The notes: generated by a model from the letters alone, not told the origin. Shown: positions 38,673-51,907, counted from the first letter of the stretch. The stretch: DNA of 64,000 nucleotides from Vespula vulgaris (GCF_905475345.1 NC_066590.1:5594001-5658000), one strand, 5' to 3'. Translations and numbers: made by a program.

Positions 38673-40581
38673 GTACAATTTTTAAATACAATTAATACTT
38701 AGTCATTGATTATACAATAGCTCGTTCTATCGCAAAATATCTCTTCGTTTGGAGATCAGTGAATCTTTGCTTTTAAATATGTACGAACGCAAGGAGGCAG
38801 GAATAAATTAACAACAGTACGTTTTTTAACGTACATGGATGTTTTAATGTACTTGCGTTTGTTCGCATAAAATTACTGGTACATATAACATGACTTGTAC
38901 ATTTTTTTTTTATATAAGATATACATAAATTTATTATGGTACAACAACAAAAAAAATATCGTTACACTGAAGATTTCGTGAAAGAAAATTCAAGTCTAAA
39001 AAAATCGTTCAATTCCAGAGAGCTTTGAGGTATAATATTATTTGCGAACAAACATTAGCCCTTTTATATAGATGTAGAATATTTGCAAATAGGGCGCGCA
39101 ATAGTGATGCTCTAGGACAAGTTAACGTTATGTGAACATCATAGACATTTCCTTTAAAATTCTATTAACGGAATATGTGCTCGACGTCTTATTATTTAAA
39201 TTTTTTGAGTTTTTCTATATTTTATTCTTCCCTTAAATAATATATTACTAAATTTCTGCGCAAAGGTATGCGCAACATTATCTTTAACTTATCGTTTGCT
39301 GAGTAATAATATACTTTCGATTAATTATTTCGGCAGAATGTCTAATAGTAACAAGTAACCATCATCGGTATAAAATTTTTTTTTTTGTTTTCGCACGTGA
39401 ACACTTCGTGCAATGTCTTTCGAATCAAAATCAAACAAGACAAATTAATAAAATACTTATGGACATGAATGCCGAACTATATGATTATTTTATAAGATAA
39501 TCTGGCAGTAAAAGATATTGATAACAATTTGACGAACTTATAAATGTTCGTAATATCGTTTTCAATGCAATTATCATCAAGAAATCAATTATTTAATAGT
39601 CATTAAGTTCCTATATCTTTGTTATTAATAAACATAATTGATTAGAAAACATCGTATACGTCGTTGAAGATATACGTATAAAGATGAATACTTTTACTAG
39701 AATTTAACGGAATATTGTACATATTTAATCAACACGTTATAAATAAATGCCGAAGTTAAAATATTAGATTCTATAGATTACAGCTAAAAAAAAGCACATG
39801 CAACGAATCAAGGATAATTTTGAATTAAAATATTACTTGGCATTTATTTGAAACGCATAATGAACTCTATGTTTACTTTTAACTGGCTTTCAAAGAAACT
39901 TATAAATTATAATCACGATTTATAGGGGTGGATCAATGTAGGAAGTCAAGAAAAATAGGAACTACAACTTCCCAATATAGAATATACAAATGTTAGAAGA
40001 AGATTATCGCACATATGTTACGGGCTTATTTTTACACGTCTATTAACATATTAACCTACAAGTGCAAGCTTCGATGTCTGCCAGTTAAAGTAAATTTCTC
40101 GCTCCAAAAACGCTCCAAGAAACATGCGCATTTGAAAATAAAAATTGTGTAAGTAAATTATCGTAACATAATTAATAAATTATCTTATGGTATAGCGTCA
40201 AAGAATTTTTAGAAGAATCAATATATGCATATAAAATCTATTCCCTCCCCCCTTCATTATATGGATATTTGGATAATTGCGTCTGATATTGAGTCTAACA
40301 CGCGGATGAATTTAAGCTACATAATTCTTTCATCATCCATCAGTATTGACCACAATCTGAAAGGTTTCTGAAGGTATGCAAAACATGCCTTTTTTCTGTA
40401 CGGTATGAAAGAAATTACTATGGTGCTTTCATACTTTATCGCAGTTATGTAATTTATGCTACATTTTGCCCGCGAAAGATACGTACTGCTTTATTCGATT
40501 ATGGTCTTGTATGTCGATAATGCTATCTGCACTATTTTTTTTTTTTTAAATTACATTTATAACTAATAAGCAGTACATATG
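38673..40581. other. Convergent noncoding region between CFAP47-like gene and spargel
   Basis: About 1.9 kb with no coding frame of substance. It probably holds a long spargel 3' UTR on the minus strand and the short 3' end of the CFAP47-like gene. An imperfect long hairpin with a perfect 7-bp apical stem (GTACGTT/AACGTAC) is at about 38778-38866. Nothing else recognisable was seen. Confidence 0.45.
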
Positions 40582-43500
40582 TCAAACCTTTCGCTTACGT
40601 AATTTAGCTTTCGCTTCTTTCAGAAGAAGATCAAATGTGTTATCTTCATTATTTTGTGATAGGCTACTGCCGTTAAGTGAATTACTGGCTAAGCCATCTG
40701 TAAAAACAAGAAAATATTTGTGTTAGTGATACTAATTACGCAGTCATATGTCGATTGCAATATTTTTACATGTTTCTGTATTTTCATACCAAGATCTGCA
40801 TATTTCACTTTGCAAAATGCTCTGCGACCTCCAAAGCATAATTCATATCTAGGTAAAGTTGGATCATCGTTTCCATGTTCTATGGCTTCGTACGCATCAT
40901 TTTTATATGCGAATATTACGAAACCATAATTGTCGCTACAAATCATTTAATCGTATTATAATTTAGTTATGTTTAATTTACTTCTTATTTTATTTTATAA
41001 AAATTAAAATGTTTTATACCCATGTTCACGGAAATGAACACTTGTATCTACAATCGGGCCAAAGGCTTCAAATCTTCTACGTAGGTCGGCTTTGGTAATT
41101 CCTTCATCTAAGCATCCAACATAGACTATTCTTCTTTCTTGAAGTTGTCTTTGCTTTTCTCTGTCATACCAATTATCGTATGGTCTTCGATAAGAATTTG
41201 GCGGTGATCTAGTAATAATAAAATATAATAATGTCGTACATATTCAACGAGGATTTTTGTATAGGTTGATAAATTAGACTTATTATAGGGCAACTATATA
41301 TGGTTAAAGAAACTTGCTCCGATAGAATACGAGAATCTATTACGAAATTAATTAATGCGTTCAGAATAAAAATTTTCTCTCTAACTTGATCAGATAAACT
41401 CATTACAAATTCAATTTTATTGGTTCTAAAAACCACAACAATATGAAAATTGATTGACAATATGAAATTTACCTCCTCCAGTCTCTGTAGTTGCGGTAAT
41501 TGTCTGTAGAACGTCGTCTGTGTCTATCGTAACTTCTTTTGCGTTCGCGACTACCCCTTCTTCGACGACTCGACCATTTCTTCTTTCCGAAATTTGAACG
41601 GGTGGAAGACCTACAATCACGCGATATTTTCGATTCTTTAACGAATTTTACACGGATCTAGTCAACCCAATCTTTATTATTATTGTACAAACAAATTTTT
41701 GGATTTTCCTAACATATTGTTTTAGTTTTAGAAAAAAAATCTACTATTCTCGACAGCAGAGCTTTCTTTGTCATATAATTTTCTTTTTGTCATTAATGTT
41801 TATATACCTTGAACAACTGGAGAACTGAGAGGAAGATCTGGATCTTGAGCTTGTCCTTGATCTTGATGATCTAGAACGCGAGCACGAGTATCGCGATCTA
41901 GATCTGGAAGTGGATCTCGTATCTGAGCGAGAATGAGATGTCCAACTTGTGCTTGAACTGACTGAACTTCGACGGTGACTTATTCTTCGACGACGAGTAT
42001 TACTGCGTCTACAAGATCTGCTTCTGCTTCTATTTCTGCTTCTGCTTCGACTTCTATTTTTGTTTCTATTTGTACTCCTGCTTCTACTTTTGCTTCTACT
42101 CCTACTCCTAGTGTAGGATCTGCTTTTGCTTTTGCTTCTTGATCTCGATCGACTTGAACTAGAAGTAAGTTTGCGTTTTCTATAAGGCCGATCCTTGTTG
42201 TCCTTTATGCGTTTGTTTCTGTAAATCATTAAATCCTTCTTAACTAAACAATAAAATGAATATCTCTTAATTGCAATCTCTTTTTCTTTACTTTGCTAAA
42301 TGTTAGTTACTAAACATCACGATCTAAGCAATTATTTGGTTGAAATATATATTATATGTGATATTCACCTCTGTTCTTCATTTCTCTCATCAATATCCAC
42401 TAAAGATTTCGTAGGAAATTCAAACACTGTTTCGTATGTTTGAATTCCCATTTCGCTAGTTGGCGGTTTTTGTTTCACTTTTTCTTCATCCAGATCTGCT
42501 TTTGGTTTCAACACTGAAATAATTTCTCTCTCACACCAACTAAGATTTCCAGAGTTATCTTTGATTGGTTCGGTTGTAGTGGACGCATGATGCACATATA
42601 ATAATGCCATCGGTTGAATGGGTGAATTTGTTCTGCTACTATCACTCCGATTTTGCTCTCTTCTGCTTCTGTATTCAGCTAAATTTAATTTTCTACGAGG
42701 AGGCTTTTTCGTTTCTTCTTTTGAAGACTCTTGAGTATTCTGAATTATGATATTCTGTACCTCATCATTCGAGCTATTAGTGGTAGTTACTATACTCTCA
42801 TTAGGATTAGTAGTAAGAATTGGCTGTACTATGTTTGGTGGCTTTTTTAGTACAGAAACCATTTGCTTGTTAGGTTGTATTGATCTTACATTATTTAATG
42901 CATCTTTTCTTAACTGTAAAATGCTTGTAGCTAAAGCTGAGCGTATTTTCATTTCATAAACAGGTGTTGGCTTATTTAAGGGCGCATTCTGAGCTTTTGG
43001 TATATTTTCTAACAATAAGTTGCTCGAAGAATGTTTTGAATTTTGTTCCTGTAATTGAGTATCTTTGGGACACTCTTTTATCTGCTTACTTGTTTGTTTT
43101 TTAACTCCATTCGTACGTTTACTCTTGCATGATAACTGTTCTTCACTATTGTCACTTATTTCTTCTTCGATTTCTAAACCACTGTCCTTTTTGAAATTCT
43201 TATTAACACGACATTCTTCACTCTTTGCAAAATTTTTAGTTTGAGTAACTATTGTTCGGTTTGTAACTGTAGCATGGTAATCAAACTGTTGAGATTTATT
43301 GTCTTTGCTTACAGTTTTTTCACTATCACTAGACTGTCTTTCGTATTCACTATTACTGCTCAAATTGTTAATAGTGGAGTTGGAGTTGCTGCAGTAGTCA
43401 TGATCCAACTGGACTAATCCACCATCAATTGTTCTGGTATTAGCATTATTAGTTACCTAATACAATAGTTTTTACTTAGTGAACATCCTCATTAGGTATT

Positions 43501-45707
43501 TCAAAATTCACATTTATCAACAGAAGAATTATACAATTTGTACAAGTGCACTAAATTAATAAATATTAATATCTTAAAATAATTTACATATCTGCAATTA
43601 TACAATAAAAATATTTGCTCATGATTTGTTTGTAATTACATTCAGAAATTTTTTATTATTAATAATCTATACTTCCAAAGATTACACTTAATGCAGATAT
43701 GTAAATATAATCAATTAAAAGTATTTACAAATTTCAATTAGAAACATAAGATATTGTTAAAAGGTGACATTTTTAAGATAATCCAAATTTGTTTTGTTTT
43801 TTTAGAACTGCACTTTCACGTTTAACTTACTATTTTCAAAAGTTTATTTCGTGTTAGTGTAGCAGCAGCATCTTGCATTCGCGTGCCATTACTACGAATT
43901 CCCCCTTGAGTACTTGGTATTGCAGGAATTACAGAAATTACTCGCTTTCGTCCTGACGCCTAATATAAAACATAATCTTAATAAGATATTATCAGCTTTA
44001 TGCAGGAAAGAATGAAAAGATTGTTTTTAGTAATTACCTTTATCCTATCAATCACTTCTTTAGGCAGTGAATCGCGGATATTTTTATGTAAATTCGAAGA
44101 TTGTGCGGTTGATTTTTCTGGGAGGACAGATAAAGTTTTTTTTATGGACGGGTGTATATTACTTGATTGTATGTACACACTTTGATTTGATTCTGTTGAA
44201 ACTTTATCACGGCACATTGTTTTTATAGCAGAATTTTCAGATGCTTCAAATTGTTCTAATAAACTTTTTACATCTCCAGCTTCTAAAACTGTAAATTAAA
44301 GATTATACACGTTTTCATAAATATTATATTGAATATCTATTAATTATTATAATTATAGATTATATTACCTGGCATTTCATCAGACACTGTTTCAATATCA
44401 ACGCAATCTTCAGTTTCTGTTTCTTGTTTTACTTTTATTGAAATTTTTTCTTTTGTATTCTTTTTTCTTTTCTTTTGTTTTATAGAAATTTTTTCAGCAT
44501 TATTGCGTATTTTTTTTGTTATTTTACTTGAACTAGTATTATTTCCATTTGGAGGTTTTTTCTTTTTTATATTTAATTCCGTTTTAGGATTTTTATTACT
44601 CTTATCGTTTGTATTATAATTAGCAACTTCTGTGTTGGTATCAATTATACAATATAACAACATTTAAGTAAAAGATCATTAATTTTTAATGTAATCATGT
44701 CAACAAATAAAAAGTTAAGAGTAAACATACCTTCATCCTTGATTTTCTCTTCAACATTAGATATATGTTCAATAGCTTCAATATTTTTTTCTTGTATAAC
44801 TTCATTTTCTGTGATATATGAAGTTGAATTTTCGAGACAAAAATTCTTTTTGTCTGATGCTGTCATATTTAATCCTATAATGTCCATGTATTCTTCCATA
44901 TCAGATGCCTAAAATAATCTTATTCTAATAAATTTATATACAAAAAATTCAATAATATATCCAATATATTTAATAATATATAGTCGCATAATGCTTGTAG
45001 TTAATACGATTAAAATATAATTGATTAGGATATCAGTTAATTTGTTCAAAACACTTGCCTGTAAATATCCGATATGTTCTTGCCAATCAGTGAGAACTTT
45101 TGCAAAATCTTCTTTAATATCCATTTTATTGACAACAGAACTAACATCTGATACTGCCAAATCTACTATATTAGCATCATCCCTATAAAAAACAATATCA
45201 TATAAAAAATTGGTTCTTTTTTAAATAATCTTGTTAATAATTAATGTAGATTTCATTATAACTCACTCTTCTTCATTTCCCCATATACTATCAGAATTGG
45301 TAGCATCAAGATGTGTTTCCATATATTCAAAATCATTTTCTACTATATGCATTAACAAGTCTTGAGGATTTTCCATTAAATTATGCTGCAATACAATAAT
45401 TATGCTAAAGTGTACGAACTATCATTATAAATAAAAGAATAGAACATATGAAAAATATTAACATATGTAAACATTATATTGGAGTAAAGTTTAAAGTTTC
45501 TGCATGCATTTTATTTTTCAGAAAAACATTTCTTTGCAAACTAATGCATCTTACAGTTTCTTCAAGTTTAAACGACACATTTTATTAATGGAAGTTATTA
45601 ATGAAAGGAAAAACATAGGAAAAAACAATAATAATTACCTCGTCCAAAGGTAAGGAAAAATCTGAGAAATGTTCCTCATCGTGGAAATTCAAAAATCCCG
45701 TTTCCAT
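40582..45707 (-). CDS. srl: PGC-1 family transcriptional coactivator (spargel)
   Basis: The insect PGC-1 homologue co-activates nuclear respiratory programmes and links insulin/TOR signalling to mitochondrial biogenesis. Thirteen exons from 45707 to 40582 give 1072 aa in frame. In order, the protein has an acidic N-terminus (METGFLNFHDEEHFSDF), a Lys-rich region, the HCF-binding motif DHDY at 43394-43405, the conserved segment RRKLNLAEYRSRRE, an Arg/Ser domain (41808-42218), an RNA-recognition motif across 41020-41208 and 40790-40934 (RRIVYVGCLDEG, DNYGFVIFAY), and the family C-terminus FDLLLKEAKAKLRKRK. No LxxLL motif is obvious in the N-terminal part. The third exon uses a GC donor. The acceptor at 45752 implies an upstream noncoding exon. 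Confidence 0.93.
41808..42218 (-). other. Arg/Ser-repeat exon of spargel
   Basis: A single exon encoding almost uninterrupted Arg-Ser dipeptides, seen on the plus strand as repeated ctgcttctatttctgcttc-like sequence. RS domains bind splicing factors and couple the coactivator to RNA processing. The repetitive DNA makes length variation likely. Confidence 0.85.
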
Positions 45708-45751
45708 GACACGTTCCGGAATTCGTTTTATCACTACCGCGTAATTACAAT

Positions 45752-47968
45752 CTGAAAGAGCAAACACAAAATATTGACAAGAGCATTTGACACAGTATTG
45801 GAAAAGGCCGTACGCGCTGTTATTGCAGACCACGCGCTCACTTTAAGGTTATGTCACGATTCCGATGCAACGCGCCACACGAGTAATACGAGCACGGCCA
45901 CTTAAAAATCACTGTAAACACTCAAGATGTACTCAACGAAAAGTAAGCGTCATGTATATGAATTTATCGAGGAACACGTGGATTTGATGTTCATTTTCGC
46001 GCTAGAAATGATAGAATCACGACAAATGCCGAACGTCGATGAAACACGCGGTACCGTTACTCTTTCCGGCAAAATCCGCGTGTAATCGTGCATCTCCGCA
46101 CACGTTTCGCGAGGCTATTGACATGGAACTAACGAGGGAAAAGAATCTTACTGTTAACGTAGGACGTAACACCAAACGAACGAGAGAACTCTGCACATTT
46201 ATAGTAAAATTACAGATGCAAGGAATACGCAAGCAAATATTTGGGAGTCGAAAGTGGACGCTTTGCTCGAAAATTCACTCTCGCCGCTTTCTTAACAGAG
46301 GGAATACATGGAGGCGTTCACGTCTAGATATGCGTGTGTGAGTATTTGCGCTACACAGTGGAAAAAGAAAATTCACAAAAACATGTATACACCCGAAGAG
46401 AGAGAGAGAGAGAAAGATACACATACGCACACACAAACACATCTATAAGTAAAGGTGTCGCGTACAATCAGCAAGACGCCACGCCTCCACGAACCGAAGC
46501 TGAACGGTTGGAAGCCGAAGTGACCGCTCGACCGTCGTATTTTTTGAACGTAAGAAGGACAGACAAAGATAAGGAATATCCTGTTTGCGAAGAAAGAAAT
46601 GGCGGACGATCCTTATACTCGGAAACGAGATGTTATATTTATTATATAGAAAGGTATCGCAAATCGGCGAATGCGGCATGTGCCAGAGAACACGAGGAGC
46701 GCCGCCTGCCAACACGACCTGCCGCCCGCTGCGCACCTACATATTTAGCCTGGAATCCTCGGTATAAATAACACGTGTTCACGTAACGACCCGTTTAACA
46801 CACGACGCATCGACGAACAGCGACTTTTGTCGAAACACTTCGAGATTACTTACGCTCAAATACATACACCTCACAACGCACGACTCTTTCGCTATGTGTA
46901 CACTGTCACATGTGATCGTTTAATCACGTTCTCGACACGACGCACCGCTTTTTCCCCTCTTATAGTCTATAGCCTTGCGCAGAAACGTCTCAGCGCAACG
47001 CGCACGCATATAATAAACTACTATTCGCATCGCACGTAGCTATGACCTGCAGCCTTCCTCCCTCTCTTTCCCTTTCTCCGGTCACACTTTCCCTCTCTTT
47101 CTCCGTTTCTTTGTATGAGTGCGTCATCGTATCGTTCTTCTACTGCGCATGCGTACCTACCTTCGCGCCTCCAACGATGGTAGGAATTATTTAGTAAATT
47201 TATTTCCTATTTTTTATTGCGTTGTTTATGTTGATACGAATTACAGACATAATCGTCATAATCTTTATGTTTTTCATTATCAAGGAAAGGTAAGGAACGA
47301 ACAGGTAATATATTCTAAGTTCAACTTTTTAGGAAAAAACATGTTTCTGTTATTCTCTCTCTCTCTCTCTATTTTCTCTTTTTGTTGTTACACGCGTAGA
47401 TTGTTATCCTTACATCGATAACCTTTGTATTTACGCGCGTATAGTAAGGTTAATTATTCGAATCGTCAATTCAATTCTTACTTTTATTGAAATTTTAATA
47501 ATTCTTACAGAAATAATGTTTATGAAGAAGAAAGTAATGGATTGCGAGGATATTCTAAGGAATTTTTTCGAAATTTCTCTTTTATTCAGCAGACTTATCT
47601 TTCGAAAACAGCTTTGTTGTTTACTTAGATAATTTTAGTTGGATGACCTCATTTGTAGATATCTGTTGGATTTTATTTTTTTCAATATTGTTTACGGTAA
47701 CTAAAGAGGGTTGGTTTCTACGGTAACTATATGTCAATCAAAAACAATGTGGTTAAGAGCATGAGTCACTCTATTCTCATTGCTATCATTATCATTCATT
47801 TTCCATCGGATAACCGAAGCAAACAAAGTGACAATAGGTATTTCGAAAATGTAAACCAAATATTATATATCTGATATATTTCTAATAGACCATCATAAAG
47901 AAAAAACTTGGCTCTAAATGGCATCACATCGTGATCTATATTTGATCACAAGTTGAATCTTCAACGTT
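45752..47968. promoter_or_regulatory. Upstream regions of spargel and the Cys-rich gene
   Basis: A 2.2-kb gap between two divergent genes, clearly richer in CG dinucleotides than the DNA to the left from about 45.8 to 47.2 kb, as expected for a broad housekeeping promoter of spargel. Short GA (46397-46415) and CT (47051-47110, 47354-47372) tracts occur, and these are candidate GAGA-type sites. Several ORFs of 60-145 codons are present on both strands, but they overlap one another and lack family resemblance, so no gene is called. Confidence 0.4.
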
Positions 47969-50548
47969 ATGTCCTGTTGCGAGGGAGTCGATGGTATCGA
48001 ACGTTCTCCTGGCACTGGTTGTTGTGGTAAATATTTAAATGAATTAAATTAAAAAAGAAGAAGTAATCGTTATTTTGTATAAATATACAAATGAAATGAA
48101 TCGATGAAATATTAGGAACAAAGTGTACAGCCGGATCAAGTGGATGTCTCGCTTCAGAATCTCGTATTCGTTCTTGCCAATGTCAAAATAACGTCGGTTG
48201 TTTGGATCGTAATGATTGTGGTGGATTTCGTCCTAGCGGTACTGCAGCTACCGGCGCATGTCCAGGACCGTGTCAATGCTTAGAAGAGGAGATTTGGAAT
48301 AGTAACGTTCCACCTAAGCCGAACTGCGAGTGGTTAAGCAACTTCTCCGAGCTCCGACGGCAGTGGAGCAATCATGCTCGTCAACAGAACTGCAAGTGTT
48401 GCAACTGTCGATCATGGTAGGTAATACTGTGTGAAAACGAAGAGATAATTCAATTTGCAATTAACTTTGGAAGCAAATGGAGAAAATTGTTTCGTCGATC
48501 GACACGTTAATTAGATAAATGATATAGATAAAGGATGTCGAACGGTAAGGATCGAACTAAAGATCGTCTGTTATTTTTTTCATTATTTTTTATTCGTAAT
48601 TTCATTATATACTTGGTTCGATTCGATTCGCAGTAGAATTGCCGCCCCCTGTCGACCGTGCTTACCGACAACGCTTTGCACTTCCGGCTTCGTCGTACCT
48701 TCATCGGACTGTCAGGTATACCGAGGTAGAAGCACGTCGAACGGACCAGATTCCTTTCACTAAAGCGAGTCAAGGCAAACTTACTTCGCAGCAACGATGA
48801 GAATAGGGTGGAAACGAGATAATGCGAAAGTACCAAGTAGAAGTACCAAATGTGTGGTAATGCAGGAAACGAGGTAAAACAGGATTATTCTCATTAGGGA
48901 GAATTATCCATCGTTGCTTCGAAGTTCGAGCGAGTTGCTCGCGCATATCGTATGTAGATAGAGTTAAATAAGTAGGAAATCACGAACGTCTCTTTCTCAC
49001 TGTCGTTAGGATTATTGCGAGGATCATCGTTTAGCCGGTGGTGCAAGCGATAAAAGAGATTTAAGTCCAGTGGAATCAACGTCCTCGAGGGAGTCTCGTA
49101 ATCTTCGAAGAGAAGTCGGAGGTGGTTGCCCGCCACCAGGATGCGGTCGATCCTGCCAAACGGCACGCTGTCGATCACCAAGTACGGATCGTTCCTCCTC
49201 GTGCTCTTGGTGTCCTACGTCCGTCCCGCGTCCTTCTTCTCCATGTAGACCATCGACTCTTTGTCAACCCTGTGCTCCCTCCCCAAAGTCCATCTTAAAA
49301 AAGCGAAGTTGTTGTCAGTGCACGACTGGTTATTGCATGTGTCAACCGATGCCACGAAACTGTAATTGTCCTCCTCCGATCCAAATTGATGCTCGAGCAG
49401 AACGAGATTGCACTTGCGACTGTTCTTCCTCTCCGGAATGTGCATGTCCACCGAGCGAACGAAGATTTCCTAGAACAATGGTGAAATGTCCCAACGCCAG
49501 ATTATGTTGTCCATTGCCGCGATTACCACCCGGTCCAAAGTGTCACTGCGATCGCTGTCAACCCTGTTTACCGCCACCTTGTGATCCCTGCACTTCCAGC
49601 ATCTGTCGGAATATCATTCCAAGAGCGAATCCCTGTTGTCCGAGTTCACCGTGTCCACCGCGTTCCCCTTGCCGTCCTAAATCTCCTGATCTTCAACCTT
49701 GCCGCTCGCCATCGCCTTGCCGTAAAGCAACGCAACGATATTGTCTCGGAAGGAATTCTTGTCGCGATGATACTTACAACGTATGTCCACGTGATGCGAA
49801 TGATAGACGGTCGTCGGCAACCTGCGGAGGAACAGGTCAGTCTTCGACGATTCGTCGTAGACGGGCAGGCGGTGATACGTGTGAAGAAATGATCGCAACG
49901 AAATTTAAGGACGAATGTTCGAGCACGAACGATTGTGAGGCTGAATCGCGAAATCCTTTCTTGTCGGGATACTGTGAGAAAGTCGACAATACAGAATACG
50001 AACGCGAGGGTGGGGGGTGTTCGTGTCAGGTGGATTTGCTTGATTGTCGTCGACGTATCGACAGGTCTGACGAAATCCGATCGGACAGTGCTTTCAATCA
50101 TACTTCCAGCTTGAATGCGGTTAGTTGCTCTGCTTATCAACGTCGCGGCAAATCCGATCAAGTGAGATTTGATATCGATTGCGATTATTCTCGTGAATTA
50201 GCTTCGATCGATGATTCATCTTGTCATCGCCGTTATCATCGTGATCCAAAAAGTACGTGTGATTCTTCTTACACGAAATCCTTTCAGGATCGTTTACAAT
50301 GTCGTTGCGGTCGGGATAAGATCGGATGCGATCTTTTCTGCGATTATTGTTGTTCTCTCGACACGGTGGGTTTTAAGGATGAACCACGATGTCGTTGCGC
50401 ACCCGATGGGAAAGGTTGCGATAAAACGTGCAATTATTGTTGTGCGTTTAACGATTCCGACGTGATTATTGTCGACGATGTTTCGGCCGTGAAAGACGAT
50501 CGGAAAAATGTTTCAAATGTTACCTCGGACGGTGATCATAATCGATGA
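47969..50548 (+). CDS. Cysteine- and proline-rich protein of unknown function
   Basis: Four exons (47969-48026, 48116-48416, 48634-48715 and 49010-50548) join in phase to give 659 aa. I do not recognise the family. The start MSCCEGVDGIERSPGTGCC has no signal peptide, so the protein is probably intracellular. Cysteine is abundant throughout, in CC, CxC and PC contexts. Residues of roughly the middle third are Cys/Pro/Arg/Ser rich (for example CPPPGCGRSC, CLPPPCDPC, CPPRSPC). The C-terminal part is more acidic. It holds two copies of an 18-residue module, CRC-x5-GCD-x2-C-x-YCC, at 50300-50353 and 50390-50443. Cys/Pro-rich cytoplasmic proteins of this look include sperm-tail structural proteins and keratin-associated-like proteins; that comparison is by composition only. 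Exon 3 is short but its two splice sites and phases agree. The base composition is more GC-rich than neighbouring genes. Confidence 0.65.
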
Positions 50549-51043
50549 ATGGAAAGCAATAGCGAGGGTGCAATAAAGAAACCGTTTAATGTCGCTTCGT
50601 GAATCTTGTTGCCGTTGCACATATACGCGTAAATATATTTTCATCCATTTCCGGACAATATTGATCATTTGATATTTTTATATACATGAAGCTTATTTAT
50701 TCAGATATTCTCGACAAAAATTATTATTACGCACGTAGACGTGTATCTCTAACGAGACTATACATATAAACACTGTCCGTGAATGGATTAAAGAACGTGC
50801 AAGGAGTGAACTGTGCATCGATTTAAAGATAGTTGAAATTAAAGTTTGTCACAGAAAAAAGTTGAATCGATTGATTTTAATTTGAAAAGTCTTCCGCATT
50901 GCGATGCATTGCATTTAAAAGACGTGCAGACTCGTCCTTGCACGCGCTAGAGTGAGATAGACATTTACTTGTATCCTTGTCTGTGTCTCACCAAAGGGCC
51001 AATGTGACACGTGGTGTGGTGGGTCCGGTAGGTGGAGATAACA

Positions 51044-51289
51044 CGATGACGCTAACATGGAACACAAGCGCACAGACCTGTCGGTGCAAATGGAAGAATG
51101 GAGACGTGTCCTGCAAGGACATCTTCTCTTACATCGGAGCCATCGGTCATTCTGCTCTTTCACCTGGTCCACTTACCCTTCTATCCTTTGTCCTACTAAT
51201 CTTCCTTGCCCTTACCTGGTCCTCCGGATTAACCCTTTATCACCGTTATTTTTTCCCGAAAAAATTATGTATAAAATATTTCGGTCGAT
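51044..51289 (+). CDS. Small putative single-pass membrane protein or terminal exon
   Basis: An 81-codon frame from ATG at 51044. It has a CxC-rich start (TCRCKWKNGDVSCKD) and then a strong hydrophobic helix (LTLLSFVLLIFLALTWSSGL) followed by a basic tail. The frame stays open upstream to about 50950, so this could be the last exon of a longer gene; a possible acceptor is at tctcaccaaag near 50996. The cysteine spacing with KWKNG resembles LRR N-terminal caps of insect membrane proteins, but that is a weak similarity. No upstream exon was found before the Cys-rich gene ends at 50548. Confidence 0.35.
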
Positions 51290-51895
51290 GATTAAACGAT
51301 ACTTCGAAACACAATGAAACGTTGTTCTGTCTTATAATATTTTTTATATATTTAATTTCTTTTTTTTAATGATATTTTTTTTGTAAAAGAAAGAAATATG
51401 ATATATCGTTCGAACACGTCACTGAAAAAAATGTAGAAAAAACGTGAGACCATGTTATGTAGTGTGAATGATCATAGGAATGAAAATGTTACAAAGAAAA
51501 TGTTGCGTATCTTCTGAAAAACAGAAAAATAACTTTCAAGAAAATATATTAGTTCTAATCGTAGAAACGAAAAAATAATACACAACTTTCGAGTATTATT
51601 TTTCTTAAGAGGAAAATATTTTAGGATATAATTTTAGTGTATATCCCGTCACTTTCTAATTCTGCTTGGTACTTGTGTATTTGGTATACAAAAGAACCTA
51701 ATCTTTTGTTAAGACCTACTCTTTATTTATCCGTCCAAAACATAGCTTGTAGGGATTATTGCGATTAAAATCTCTTTACGGTCTTAAACCTTCTTATTTT
51801 TCCAGATATCTCGGCCATAAATTTATCGTCTAACAGTTCGATTGATGAATCCGTAGAACGTCAGGAAAGTGTGCATTGTGAAGCCGAGTACCTGC

Positions 51896-51907
51896 TATAT
51901 ATAAATA
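51896..51907 (+). promoter_or_regulatory. TATA box upstream of candidate small RNA
   Basis: TATATATAAATA sits 25 bases before the foldable segment that starts at 51921. This is the spacing expected of a TATA box in either a Pol II core promoter or a U6-type Pol III promoter. Confidence 0.5.

Noticed and set aside
46017..47421. Several overlapping ORFs of 60-145 codons between spargel and the Cys-rich gene
   Set aside because: They overlap on both strands, have no splice or family support, and are long only because this stretch is GC-richer and therefore poorer in stop codons.
48417..48419. TAG ending the second exon of the Cys-rich gene as its true stop
   Set aside because: A donor (TG|gtaggt) lies just before it, and exon 48634-48715 restores phase to the long Cys-rich frame. 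A short isoform ending here remains possible.
49646..50161. 171-codon minus-strand ORF
   Set aside because: It is antisense to the Cys-rich exon, with the same codon periodicity; it is a shadow frame.
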